Counted from the stretch's first letter, positions 25,213 to 33,441 are shown. The stretch: 64,000 bases of DNA from Chloroflexales bacterium ZM16-3 (GCA_004138175.2 RYFE02000022.1:18590-82589), one strand, 5' to 3'. Notes: generated by a model not told the origin, from the sequence alone. Numbers and translations are program-made.

Positions 25213-25389
25213 TTGTGATACTATCTTTTGTAGCAGCCCCTCGAAAAGACTCTCTTTCGGGGGCGATCACAGCCCCTCTACGTCTCGCTCCTTCTCACCA
25301 CATGCGTGGGAACGTCAGAATATGAGGGCTGTGCCCTCGATGCTGCCCAAACCGATCTACGTGTGGCTGCATTGCGCAGCCTATCTCAT

Positions 25390-25485
25390 AGTATCGGAGG
25401 GCTAAAGCCGCGAAAGCGGGTGAAGCCCTTATATCCCAGGGCTAAAGCTCCTGGGCTTTACGGGCTGGGATTGTAAGTATCGGAG
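25390..25485. repeat. Small palindromic element with 10-bp direct repeats; right copy of the 25-bp inverted repeat
   Basis: AGTATCGGAG occurs at 25390-25399 and 25476-25485. Between them are GGCTAAAGC/GCTTTAGCC-type hairpins, including 25442-25466, the exact complement of 15072-15096. The direct repeats look like a target-site duplication around a 76-base element. The right one lies 7 bases before the radical SAM start and supplies part of its GGAGTGGAG ribosome-binding site. Bases 25213-25389 hold no visible gene. Confidence 0.6.
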
Positions 25486-25492
25486 TGGAGCG

Positions 25493-26899
25493 ATGCCGCC
25501 GGCTACGCCGCATATTCTGATCGGTGAGACCGCCGCAATCTCGACTGACTGCGCCTGTCCTACACCACCCCCAACCGCCTCGCCCGTGCGAGCGGCGGGC
25601 CTCTACCAGCGCGCTGATGGGCTGCACCGCGACCAGATCGCTCCGGGGTGGGCGCTGCTCTGCAACACGCTGGCCGGCGGCGCGCCGGCCCTGCTCAGCC
25701 CCGCCGCCGAGGAGCGGCTGGCCGGGTTCGTGGGCCCGCGCCCGCTGGATCACCCCGACGACCTGCGCCTGGCCGAGGCCCGTCTGCTGGCCCAGATGGG
25801 CGCTCCCATCGGCCCGGTCGCCGTCACGGTCGACACACTCACCGCCTGGGTACATGTGACCAACGCCTGCAACCTGGAGTGCCCCTACTGCTATGTGCGC
25901 AAGTCGAGTGCGCAGATGAACCTGTCGAGCGGCCAGCGGGCGATCGATGCGCTGATCGCCACCGCGCTGCGCCGGGGCTTCCGTCGGCTGAAGCTGAAGT
26001 ATGCTGGCGGCGAGGCCGCTCTGAGCTACCGCCTGATCGGCCAGATCCACGCCTACGCCGCCGATCAGGCCGCCCAGGTCGGCGTTGAGCTAGAGGCAGT
26101 GGTGCTCAGCAACGGCACGGTGATGCCGGCCGCCTTCGCCGACTGGCTGGCCGCCTCGGGCGTCCGGCTGATGATCTCGGTCGATGGAGTCGGCGCGGAC
26201 CACGACCGCCAGCGGCCATGGAAGGGCGGCGGCGCGGGTGCCTTCGCCGCCCTGGAGCGCAGCCTGGTCGAGCGACTGCTGCCACGCGGCATCCGGCCCA
26301 CGGTCTCGATCACGATCAACGGCATGAACGCCCAGACGGCCCATGCGGCGGTGCGCTGGGCGATCGGCCACGACCTGCCCTTCAGCCTGAACTTCTACCG
26401 TGAGAGCGACGCATCGGCCCACTACCGCGAGCTGCGCTACGAGGAGCAGCAGATCATCGTCGGCATGCGCGCGGCCTACGCCGTGATCGCCGAGCTGCTG
26501 CCGACCAGGCCCTTCCTCGACGGCCTGCTCGACCGGGTGCAGGCCGAGGCCCACGGCCACGCCTGCGGCGTCGGCCACAGCTATGTGGTGATCACCCATA
26601 GCGGCCAGGTGGCCCAGTGCCAGATGGAGTTGGATCGGGCCGCGCCCTTCGGGCCAGAGAGCGACCTGATCGGGCTAGTGGCCGTCGGCAGCATCCATAA
26701 CCTCCCGGTGGATGAGCGCGAGGGCTGCCGGGAGTGCCAGTGGCGCTACCGCTGCGCTGGCGGCTGCCCCGCGCTGACCCTGCGGACCACCGGGCGCAGC
26801 GATATCAGGTCGCCGAACTGCGCGATCTATCAGGCCCTGCTGCCCGAGGCGCTGCGCCTGGAGGGGCTGCGGATGCTGAGGCATCGCCTCGCCATGTAG
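25493..26899 (+). CDS. Radical SAM/SPASM protein (peptide or protein maturase)
   Basis: A 468-residue protein. The radical SAM cluster motif is CNLECPYC (Cys126, 130, 133), followed by KYAGGEAALS and SVDGVG segments of the family. The C-terminal SPASM region has the Cys of HACGVGHSY, CQMELD, GCRECQWRYRCAGGCP and SPNC, enough for auxiliary iron-sulfur clusters. Such enzymes modify peptides (RiPPs) or act as sulfatase-type maturases. No precursor peptide gene is seen on either side. The N-terminal 35 residues contain an odd Cys/Pro segment (STDCACPTPPP), then a stretch resembling a winged-helix/PqqD-like lead-in. Start with GGAGTGGAG upstream. It lies between the STAND block and the VWA operon and ends in a terminator. 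Confidence 0.85.
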   Translation: MPPATPHILIGETAAISTDCACPTPPPTASPVRAAGLYQRADGLHRDQIAPGWALLCNTLAGGAPALLSPAAEERLAGFVGPRPLDHPDDLRLAEARLLAQMGAPIGPVAVTVDTLTAWVHVTNACNLECPYCYVRKSSAQMNLSSGQRAIDALIATALRRGFRRLKLKYAGGEAALSYRLIGQIHAYAADQAAQVGVELEAVVLSNGTVMPAAFADWLAASGVRLMISVDGVGADHDRQRPWKGGGAGAFAALERSLVERLLPRGIRPTVSITINGMNAQTAHAAVRWAIGHDLPFSLNFYRESDASAHYRELRYEEQQIIVGMRAAYAVIAELLPTRPFLDGLLDRVQAEAHGHACGVGHSYVVITHSGQVAQCQMELDRAAPFGPESDLIGLVAVGSIHNLPVDEREGCRECQWRYRCAGGCPALTLRTTGRSDIRSPNCAIYQALLPEALRLEGLRMLRHRLAM

Positions 26900-26991
26900 G
26901 GGCACCCCAGGCAGCCCACCCTAAGCTGAGGAGGTGATTTCAGGGAGGGCTATACGCCTTCCTGGCCCTCCCTATGATATGCCCCGCCCGA

Positions 26992-27025
26992 GCGGCGGGC
27001 CAGCAGAGCTGGCCCGCCGCTTTTT
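26992..27025 (+). terminator. Intrinsic terminator after the radical SAM gene
   Basis: GCGGCGGGCCAG pairs with CTGGCCCGCCGC around a 5-base loop, followed by TTTTT (27021-27025). It ends transcription just before the second 11-bp repeat promoter at 27037. Bases 26900-26991 hold a weaker GGAGGGC/GCCCTCC hairpin and no gene. Confidence 0.8.
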
Positions 27026-27036
27026 GCTGTGCCCAT

Positions 27037-27113
27037 GTCAGAGCGGCGTCAGAAGATTGTCCAATTGCTGTCTTGATCCCGATCTAGACCCGTCAGAGGG
27101 CTGGCGACATAAT
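27037..27113 (+). promoter_or_regulatory. 11-bp-period direct-repeat operator and promoter, copy 2
   Basis: GTCAGA at 27037 and 27048, GTCCAA at 27059 and GTCTTG at 27070 are exactly 11 bases apart; register 27081 is degenerate (GATCTA) and GTCAGA returns at 27092. CATAAT at 27108-27113 is the -10 box, 16 bases from the start of the last GTCAGA, as in copy 1. The degenerate fifth register and a CTAG just before the last hexamer are also shared. The two copies otherwise differ, so the match looks selected rather than a recent duplication. It would drive the VWA-JAB-E2-E1 operon. Nothing further is seen up to 27223. Confidence 0.78.
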
Positions 27114-27223
27114 CCAGAGCAGAACTGCAACAACGATTGTCTTACGTCCTCTCGACAGAGCATCCCAGCCAACATCAGACACCAGTCAGCCGATGTAAGC
27201 CGCCAGATCGTCGAGGGAATACG

Positions 27224-28849
27224 ATGAAAGATAAAATTCAAAACTGGCTACATGGTCTGGGATCCTTCGCTCTTGTCGGCTATATCGGCTTCTACTCCGA
27301 GGGAAATCCACTCCACATCCTGGGGGCGTTGATCTGGTGGCTGTTGTTTGTGATCGCGGTAGAGTTCGACCTTAAGCAATCACAGCTGGTTCAAAACATT
27401 CTTGCGATCGTGGCTCTGCTAGCGGCCCCCTACCTGACAGTCATGACCCTCAGGATGGCTGAGCAGCCTGTGGCTGCGACTACCTGCCCGTCGGGTACTC
27501 CGGTCATTGAGAATACCGCTCCGGCTCGGCCAAGCACCACGCCGGCGATCTACGTGACTATGACGCCTGTCCGCCACAACCCCCAGCAATCGCAGAGCGC
27601 AGCTGATCGGCCGACCGTTGCTGCATCAACATCGATATCGGAGCCTGGCACTCAGTCGAGCGAGCACGATCAGGGGGAGAGCGCAGAGCCACAGGAGCCC
27701 ACGCCCACCATGTCGGCAGAGGCCCCGGCCCCGTCGGCTGAGATTCTGCCGACGACGGGCTTGGCACCAACTGCGGCGAACCCGGCGTCGCTGAATGTGC
27801 CGCTCTACCCGACGGCAACGAGCTACCCCACGCCGCTACTTGGCACGCCGATCACTGCTCCGCTGGTCATCTTGCCCGCGCCTGGCGTGAGCACTGCGCC
27901 GGTATCGACGACGACGAGTACGCCGGTATCAACGGCCACTAGCTCACCGACCGCCACGGCCACTAGCTCACCGACCGCCACGGCCACTAGCTCGCCGACC
28001 AACACGGCCACCAGCACCGCCACGGCCACCAGCACACCTACTAACTCGCCGACCAGCACTGCCACCAGCACCGCTACGGCCACCAGCACCGCTACGGCCA
28101 CCAGCACCGCTACGGCCACCAGCACGCCGACCGGTGAGCCGACCAACACGCCGACCAGCACGCCGACTGGCGAGCCGACTGGCGAGCCGACCAGCACGCC
28201 GACTGGTGAGCCGACCAGCACGCCGACTGGCGAGCCGACCAGCACGCCGACTGGCGAGCCGACCAGCACGCCGACCGGTGAGCCGACGCCCGTCTGTACA
28301 GCCCGCCTGCCAATTGAACTGGCGATCACCATCGATAAGTCATCCTCGATGTCTGGACAGCAACTCACCGACGCGCAGACAGCGGCGACCCGGCTGATCG
28401 AGAGCCTTGACTTCCAGCGCGACCGGGCGGCTGTTGTGAGCTTCGCCGACGCGGCATGGGTTGAGCAGCGGCTAAGCAGCGATCAGGATGCGCTCATTGC
28501 CGCAGTGCAGCAGCTCAACACCAAGGGTGGGACGAACATCGCGGCTGGGATCGCGTCAGCACAGCACCAGCTTGAGCGGTCGGCCCGCAGCGGCGAGGTC
28601 AGCCAGATCATTGTCATCCTCTCTGACGGCGACTCGGATAGCGGTGCGGCTATTACGGCTGCGGCACATGCCCGTGACGCCAACATGCGGATCATTAGCA
28701 TCGGATTGGGCGCCAATGCGAACACAGCATTGCTCCAGAGCCTTGTGGCCGACCCTGACGACTACTACTACGCACCGACATCGGCCGACCTGCCCGCGAT
28801 CTACGAGTTCATCGGCCAGCGGCTGAGCTGTATGGGTCAGGACGCCTGA
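27224..28849 (+). CDS. Membrane-anchored VWA-domain protein with long Thr/Pro linker
   Basis: A 541-residue protein. Hydrophobic segments at about residues 12-24, 31-48 and 56-76 anchor it in the membrane. A linker of about 290 residues, rich in Thr, Ser and Pro and built partly from TSTPTGEP repeats, leads to a VWA domain (about 365-541). The MIDAS motif is DKSSSMSG (Asp371), with later segments KGGTNIAAGI (metal Thr) and ILSDGDSDSG (Asp). The VWA domain probably binds a partner or ligand through the metal on the far side of the membrane from the conjugation enzymes. The start at 27224 has AGGGA 6 bases upstream. First gene of the operon. Confidence 0.85.
   Translation: MKDKIQNWLHGLGSFALVGYIGFYSEGNPLHILGALIWWLLFVIAVEFDLKQSQLVQNILAIVALLAAPYLTVMTLRMAEQPVAATTCPSGTPVIENTAPARPSTTPAIYVTMTPVRHNPQQSQSAADRPTVAASTSISEPGTQSSEHDQGESAEPQEPTPTMSAEAPAPSAEILPTTGLAPTAANPASLNVPLYPTATSYPTPLLGTPITAPLVILPAPGVSTAPVSTTTSTPVSTATSSPTATATSSPTATATSSPTNTATSTATATSTPTNSPTSTATSTATATSTATATSTATATSTPTGEPTNTPTSTPTGEPTGEPTSTPTGEPTSTPTGEPTSTPTGEPTSTPTGEPTPVCTARLPIELAITIDKSSSMSGQQLTDAQTAATRLIESLDFQRDRAAVVSFADAAWVEQRLSSDQDALIAAVQQLNTKGGTNIAAGIASAQHQLERSARSGEVSQIIVILSDGDSDSGAAITAAAHARDANMRIISIGLGANANTALLQSLVADPDDYYYAPTSADLPAIYEFIGQRLSCMGQDA
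27930..28290 (+). repeat. Tandem repeats encoding the Thr/Pro linker
   Basis: Several repeat families follow one another: units with CACGGCCACTAGCTC, units with ACCGCTACGGCCACCAGC, and about five 24-bp units (core GGCGAGCCGACCAGCACG) at 28136-28290. All keep the reading frame. Linker length is likely to vary between strains. Confidence 0.85.
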
Positions 28850-28945
28850 CTCCCCTTGTGGCGCGGGGGCCAGTTGGCCCCTGCGCCCGCCCGCACCTCC
28901 CGACCTCTTCTGATCATCTGGCGCACGCAAATAGTGATCAATATG

Positions 28946-28976
28946 TTGCAGTGACAGCTTGGGAATAGGATATAAT
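28946..28976 (+). promoter_or_regulatory. Possible internal promoter upstream of the JAB gene
   Basis: A consensus TATAAT at 28971-28976 with a poor TTGCAG at 28946 (19-base spacer). It would give a leader of about 110 bases before the start at 29093 and allow the JAB-E2-E1 genes to be made without the 11-bp repeat promoter. Confidence 0.4.
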
Positions 28977-29092
28977 ATGTATACGCCGGATACGTATGAT
29001 CCCAAGGTTCGTGCTACGCCGCAACACATCGCCATAGCGCATTCAGGTGCAGGTTCTCATCTGAATACCCCCAGCCTAGCAGGGACACTGTG

Positions 29093-31531
29093 ATGCCAAC
29101 AGCGCCTACACGGCTTTACATCACGCGGCAGGCCCTTCAGGCGGTCGAGCAAGAGGCGCTACGCTACGCGGATACGCAGGGCGTCGGCCACGAGACAGGC
29201 GGGGTTCTGATCGGCCGCCGGCTCCAGGATCAGCCAGGCACGATCCTGATCATCACTGCCACCGGGCCGGGCGAGCACGCGGTACGCACGCCGGTCGAGT
29301 TCTCCCCCGATGTCCAGTATGTGAACCGGCAGCTGATCACGGTCCGCGCGATCTACCCAGACATCGACTACATCGGCACCTGGCATAAGCACCCCAGCAC
29401 ATACCGCACCTTCAGCCCGGGCGACGTGCGCACGGCCCACGAGATCTTTAGTGACCCATCGTATGCGGTCGATGAGATCGTCAACCCAATCGTCTGGGTC
29501 GATGACGGGAAGGTGACCGCGCACTACTACTACATGAGTCGCCTGATGGCGCGGCAGGGCCGGGGCTTTGAACAGCTGGATGACGTGATTGTAGCGGTCA
29601 TCCCCGATGATCACCCGCTCGTGCGGCGCGAGCGGGCCGGCGCGACGCGGGTCAGCGACCGCCTGCCCCCGCTATGGGTGGACGAGGAGTGCGGTCGTCT
29701 GCAAACCCGTGGCTACGCCGTGCAGGTGCGCCACGAGCGCAATCTACAGGCATACCTGATCGTTGTGACCATCCCGACCCTCCCCGGCGTGACGATCACC
29801 TTCGTAGCATCCGAGCAGGGCTACCCGGGCGAGCGACCGCAGATCTTTATCGAGGGTACTGGGCGCGACGAGCCGGTGGACAGCGACAAGGCGTATGCGT
29901 ATCTGGAAGGTCGCCTGGGCAAGGTCTACCTGGCCGACGTCGCCGACGCGATGGTCAACTACCTGCGCCGGCGCCAGGGCGCCGGTCGCCCGGCGCAGAT
30001 CAAGCCGATTGCGGCGAGCCGCCACGATCCTGCGCAGCCCGCTTCGCCCGCGCCCGAGGCAGCTCCACCGCCGGTGCTGAAGACTCTGCGCCCGGCTGCC
30101 GCCCGGTCGATCTGGCTGCTGTCCATCCCCGGGCTGCTGGTCGTGCTCGCGCTGGCCTGGCTGCTGCGCACGAGCGCGTCGCCGACGCCCACCACCGACT
30201 ACACGGCGCTGTGGACGCAGATCCACAGCGCGATTAGTGAGTCCTCGGACACGAGCCTGCGCGCCGCGATCAATCAGCTGGAGCAGATCAAGAGCGAGGA
30301 CCCAGGCGGGGCCTTCCTGGCCCAGAACCGCGAAGTCACCAGTACGCTCGTCCTGGCCTACACGCTGTTGGGAGATCAGCTTACCACCACCAACCCGCCG
30401 GACCTCGATGGCGCGGATCTGGCCTTTATCAGCGCGCTCAGCCTAAGCCCGCAGAACCCGACGGCCCAGGCCGGTCGCGAGCAGGTGCGGGTCAGCCTAC
30501 AGGCGACGGCTGCGGCCAGCGCACTGCAAGATGATCGCGCCCAGCGCTGGCAGAATGTCGATGCCGCCGCCGACGCCAAGACGCGGATTACCCTGATCCA
30601 GGCGCTGCTCACCGACGGCATTGCCACCGATATGAGTGGCACACCAACCGCCGAGCGGCTTCAGGCAGCGGTTGACGCGCAGGCGAGCCAGCTGCTCGCC
30701 GAGGCGACAGCTGCGGCACAGCAGGGCGACCGGGCCGCCGCGCTGAACACGCTACAGGAGGTCGCACAGCTTGATCCGGCACCCAGCGCCGCTATCCGCG
30801 AGGAGGCCAGCGATCAGATCCAGCAGATCGAGGCCCAGATCAGCGACGAGCAGCAATTTTTTACAGCGGCGTGGGCTGCCTATGATCAGGCGATCAAGGA
30901 CAAGGATGTGAAAGGGGCGATCAGCGCCCTCGATACAATTGTTCAGCGAACCACTGAGCCGCTGCCCGACCCGAAGCGCTACCCGACCGACGGCTACGAT
31001 CCGCGCATTGTGCAGGCGGGCCTGCTACTGGTTGACGCGAAGCTAAGCTACGCCGGCGACCTCCAGCGGGCCGGGGATATGGCCGGGGCGCGCGCGCAGT
31101 ATGACACAACTGAAGCTACGCTGCATATAATGGAGCAGTCGAGCCGGCTGAAGGATGAGGTGGCGACACGACAGCGAACCTATCAGGATCAGTATGCGAA
31201 GTTTATCCAGGGGGAGACCTACTGGAGTCAATTCAATGATCTCTATAGCGACAGGAAGCTGAGCGCGGCATTGGATGAGCTCGACGGCCTAGCAAAGCTG
31301 GCGACATTCGGCCCCAATGCGCTCAACCCGCAGAACACCAAGCAGAGCGTCAGCGGGCTGATCTCCCAGATCAACCGGCAGCTCCATCCGCCGCCAACGT
31401 CGACGCCAACACCAACACTAGCACCGACCAGCGAGCCGACCGCGACACCGACTAGCGAGCCGATCAGCGAGCCGACCGCGACACCAACCAGCGAGCCAAC
31501 CGTGCCAGACCCGACCACACCGGCCCCATAG
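29093..31531 (+). CDS. Membrane JAB/JAMM peptidase with E2/RWD-like domain and repeat-rich outer part
   Basis: An 812-residue protein. Residues 1-165 are a JAB domain with a full JAMM metal site: Glu34 (GHETGGVLIG), His98-x-His100, seven residues, Ser108 and Asp111. JAB proteases remove ubiquitin-like modifiers. Residues about 195-295 resemble an E2/RWD fold (YLIVVTIPTLPGVTITF then GYPGERPQIFIEG) without a catalytic Cys. A transmembrane helix lies at 339-358. The rest is helical with TPR-like repeats and ends in a Thr/Ser/Pro tail (PTSEPTATPTSEP). The JAB part should be cytoplasmic and the tail external. ATG at 29093 is preferred to the overlapping GTG at 29090. It is followed by the small gene, E2 and E1. 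Confidence 0.85.
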   Translation: MPTAPTRLYITRQALQAVEQEALRYADTQGVGHETGGVLIGRRLQDQPGTILIITATGPGEHAVRTPVEFSPDVQYVNRQLITVRAIYPDIDYIGTWHKHPSTYRTFSPGDVRTAHEIFSDPSYAVDEIVNPIVWVDDGKVTAHYYYMSRLMARQGRGFEQLDDVIVAVIPDDHPLVRRERAGATRVSDRLPPLWVDEECGRLQTRGYAVQVRHERNLQAYLIVVTIPTLPGVTITFVASEQGYPGERPQIFIEGTGRDEPVDSDKAYAYLEGRLGKVYLADVADAMVNYLRRRQGAGRPAQIKPIAASRHDPAQPASPAPEAAPPPVLKTLRPAAARSIWLLSIPGLLVVLALAWLLRTSASPTPTTDYTALWTQIHSAISESSDTSLRAAINQLEQIKSEDPGGAFLAQNREVTSTLVLAYTLLGDQLTTTNPPDLDGADLAFISALSLSPQNPTAQAGREQVRVSLQATAAASALQDDRAQRWQNVDAAADAKTRITLIQALLTDGIATDMSGTPTAERLQAAVDAQASQLLAEATAAAQQGDRAAALNTLQEVAQLDPAPSAAIREEASDQIQQIEAQISDEQQFFTAAWAAYDQAIKDKDVKGAISALDTIVQRTTEPLPDPKRYPTDGYDPRIVQAGLLLVDAKLSYAGDLQRAGDMAGARAQYDTTEATLHIMEQSSRLKDEVATRQRTYQDQYAKFIQGETYWSQFNDLYSDRKLSAALDELDGLAKLATFGPNALNPQNTKQSVSGLISQINRQLHPPPTSTPTPTLAPTSEPTATPTSEPISEPTATPTSEPTVPDPTTPAP

Positions 31532-31569
31532 GTCAGTAGAGAATAGACCCGTATAGAGCAGGGGGAAAG

Positions 31570-31764
31570 ATGAGCGAGCAGCAGGAACCCAAGAAGCCCC
31601 GGATCAAAGACATGGAGGAGTTGCGCCGGGCGATCGAGAGCTCCGAGGAGGTGATCGTCGACTCCAGCGGCTCGATCCATCTCCCCAGCGACCCGAAGGT
31701 TGCCAATACACCGCCGCAGAACCGCACTGCGCTCAAGCCACAGCGCTGGTTCGCCAAGCACTAG
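31570..31764 (+). CDS. 64-residue protein of unknown function in the E2/E1/JAB operon
   Basis: A short, hydrophilic protein with a strong ribosome-binding site (AGGGGGAAAG). The first half is charged and helical (IKDMEELRRAIESSEE), followed by a short beta-like VIVDSSGSIHLPS and a Pro/Asn-rich tail that ends RWFAKH. It has no Cys and no C-terminal Gly-Gly. Small genes in this position of E1-E2-JAB operons often encode the ubiquitin-like modifier, but this one does not show a recognisable beta-grasp fold. It may be the modified substrate, an adaptor, or a modifier that needs trimming. It lies 38 bases after the JAB gene and 16 before E2. I do not recognise the family. Confidence 0.75.
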   Translation: MSEQQEPKKPRIKDMEELRRAIESSEEVIVDSSGSIHLPSDPKVANTPPQNRTALKPQRWFAKH

Positions 31765-31780
31765 CTGAGAGGGAGATCCT

Positions 31781-32218
31781 ATGAGCGAGCCCACCTCTGC
31801 GGTCTGGTATGAGAGCGACCCGCCCCGGCTGGTGCAGGAGCGCGATGCCATGCAGGCCCGCTTCCAACAGTTTCGCCTGCGCCGCAGCGGGCGCACACTC
31901 TACTGGGATGGCCACCTGACCAGCAATAGCGGTGAGACCTACCGGATCGTGATTAGATACCCGGACAACTTCCCTGACCTGCCGCCCAAGGTCTTCCCGA
32001 TCGAGCCGGATATTCTCACCTTGCATAACGAGGCGACCCGCGAGCTGAAGCACCAGTTTAGCGATGGCTCGCTCTGCCTGTTTCACCCGCACGACCGCTT
32101 CTTTGAGCGGAGGAGCACGGCGGTGACGGTGATCGCCGCCGCCGCCACATGGTTCGCCGCGTATGAGTACTGGCTGTACTCAGAGAAGACGATCTGGCCG
32201 GGCCGCGAGGCGGACTGA
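31781..32218 (+). CDS. E2-like ubiquitin-conjugating protein (prokaryotic E2 family)
   Basis: A 145-residue protein that fits the bacterial E2/UBC-fold family. The beta sheet is visible in LYWDGHLTSNSGETYRIVIRY, followed by the Pro-rich turn PDNFPDLPPKVFPIEP. The likely catalytic Cys99 lies in FSDGSLCLFHP, and the C-terminal helix has the family pattern W-x4-YEYW then TIWPGREA. Bacterial E2s of this type accept a ubiquitin-like protein from an E1 and pass it to a target. It lies between the 64-residue gene and E1 and is surely in the same operon. The Asn of the eukaryotic HPN motif is not present, as is common in bacterial forms. Confidence 0.85.
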   Translation: MSEPTSAVWYESDPPRLVQERDAMQARFQQFRLRRSGRTLYWDGHLTSNSGETYRIVIRYPDNFPDLPPKVFPIEPDILTLHNEATRELKHQFSDGSLCLFHPHDRFFERRSTAVTVIAAAATWFAAYEYWLYSEKTIWPGREAD

Positions 32219-32247
32219 TCGGCAAACGACGTAGACGAGGTAGCCCC

Positions 32248-33435
32248 ATGCTTGTCACCCTGCCCGCAGAGCTGATCGACCAGGCCATAGAGAGCGCGCT
32301 CCCCGGCGGGACGATCTACGGCCGCCTCTGCGACGATGGCGACCTGGCCCAGGTACACGGGCTGAGTCCCGACGCCGGCGCGGCGATAGGACACTGGTCG
32401 CGGGATGGTGAGCAGGCACCAGAGCGCGGGCTCTGGCTGGTCTTCGCCGTGACCGGCGACCCGCAGGCATACCTGCTCGGCTCCGACGATGTCCACTCGC
32501 TAGAGTGTCGGGTGATCCGTGCCCGCGAGGACTACCTGGCCCGCGCACGCGGCATCCTGCCCGACGGGGCGCTGGCCGGGCGCTGTGTGACGGTGATAGG
32601 CCTGGGCTCCGGCGGCTCGCTGATCGCCACCCAGCTGGCCCGCTGCGGCGTCGGCCACATGCGCCTGGTGGACTTCGACCGCCTGGAGGCCCACAATATC
32701 GCTCGCCACGCCTGCCCGCTCGCCGATATCGGTCGCTACAAGACGCGCGCCCTGCGCGACCTGCTGCTGGCCCACTCGCCGCTGATCCGGGTGGAGACTT
32801 GGGAGGCCAATGTGCTGGAGCAGCCGACGGCCCTAGCCCAGGCGCTGTCCAGCGCTGACCTGGTTGTGGCGGCGGTCGATGGCGAGGCGGCCAAGCTGGC
32901 GATCAACCGGGCCTGCTGGGCTGCGGGCATACCGACGGTCTACGCCGCGGCCTACAACCGGGCCTTCGGCGGCGATGTGTTCTGCGCCCTGCCGCCCGAC
33001 GGGGCATGCTACAACTGCCTGAGCAGCGTGATCGGCGAGCTGTTCGCCCCGCCGCCCACCGCCGCCAGCGACTTTAGCGCCGGCTACGCCGATCCCAGCC
33101 GCATGGCCGACATGGTCGCCCAGCCCGGCCTGGCCATGGACGTGGGGGTGATCGCCCTGCTCGCCGCACGGGTGGCCCTGGAAACCCTGCTACGCGGGCA
33201 CGACGGTGTGCCTGAGCCGCTGCCCGACGCCTGGCTGCTCTTCGGCAACCGCGCCGAGTGGGTCTTCCGCGAGCCGCTCGACCACCACTTTGTGGCGGTG
33301 CCGCGCCGCGACGACTGCCCGGTCTGTAACTACGCCCAGTCGGTCCAGTCCCGGCTGGGCATCAGCCCAGCGGAGGCCGTCAGCCGCCGCGATTCGATCC
33401 TGGCCGAGATCGACTCGGAGGACGCCGAGGCGTAA
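32248..33435 (+). CDS. E1-like ThiF-family adenylyltransferase
   Basis: A 395-residue protein. The nucleotide loop is VTVIGLGSGGS (residues 114-124); VDFDRLEAHNIARH (Asp142, Asp144, Asn150, Arg153) and Lys165 match the adenylation site of ThiF/MoeB/E1 enzymes. Two Cys pairs, GACYNC and DDCPVCN, can bind zinc as in this family. About 100 residues precede the core and are not assigned. It would adenylate the C-terminus of a modifier and hand it to the E2 encoded just upstream. No single catalytic Cys can be named with confidence. Spacing to E2 is 29 bases and to the next gene 6 bases. Confidence 0.87.
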   Translation: MLVTLPAELIDQAIESALPGGTIYGRLCDDGDLAQVHGLSPDAGAAIGHWSRDGEQAPERGLWLVFAVTGDPQAYLLGSDDVHSLECRVIRAREDYLARARGILPDGALAGRCVTVIGLGSGGSLIATQLARCGVGHMRLVDFDRLEAHNIARHACPLADIGRYKTRALRDLLLAHSPLIRVETWEANVLEQPTALAQALSSADLVVAAVDGEAAKLAINRACWAAGIPTVYAAAYNRAFGGDVFCALPPDGACYNCLSSVIGELFAPPPTAASDFSAGYADPSRMADMVAQPGLAMDVGVIALLAARVALETLLRGHDGVPEPLPDAWLLFGNRAEWVFREPLDHHFVAVPRRDDCPVCNYAQSVQSRLGISPAEAVSRRDSILAEIDSEDAEA

Positions 33436-33441
33436 CCCACT

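Noticed and set aside
25301..25330. Single GTCAGA at 25315 as a further operator copy
   Set aside because: No second hexamer is found at 11-bp spacing and no -10 box follows at the required distance.
27930..28290. Tandem repeats as a CRISPR array
   Set aside because: Units are contiguous, in frame and encode Thr/Pro residues; there are no unique spacers.
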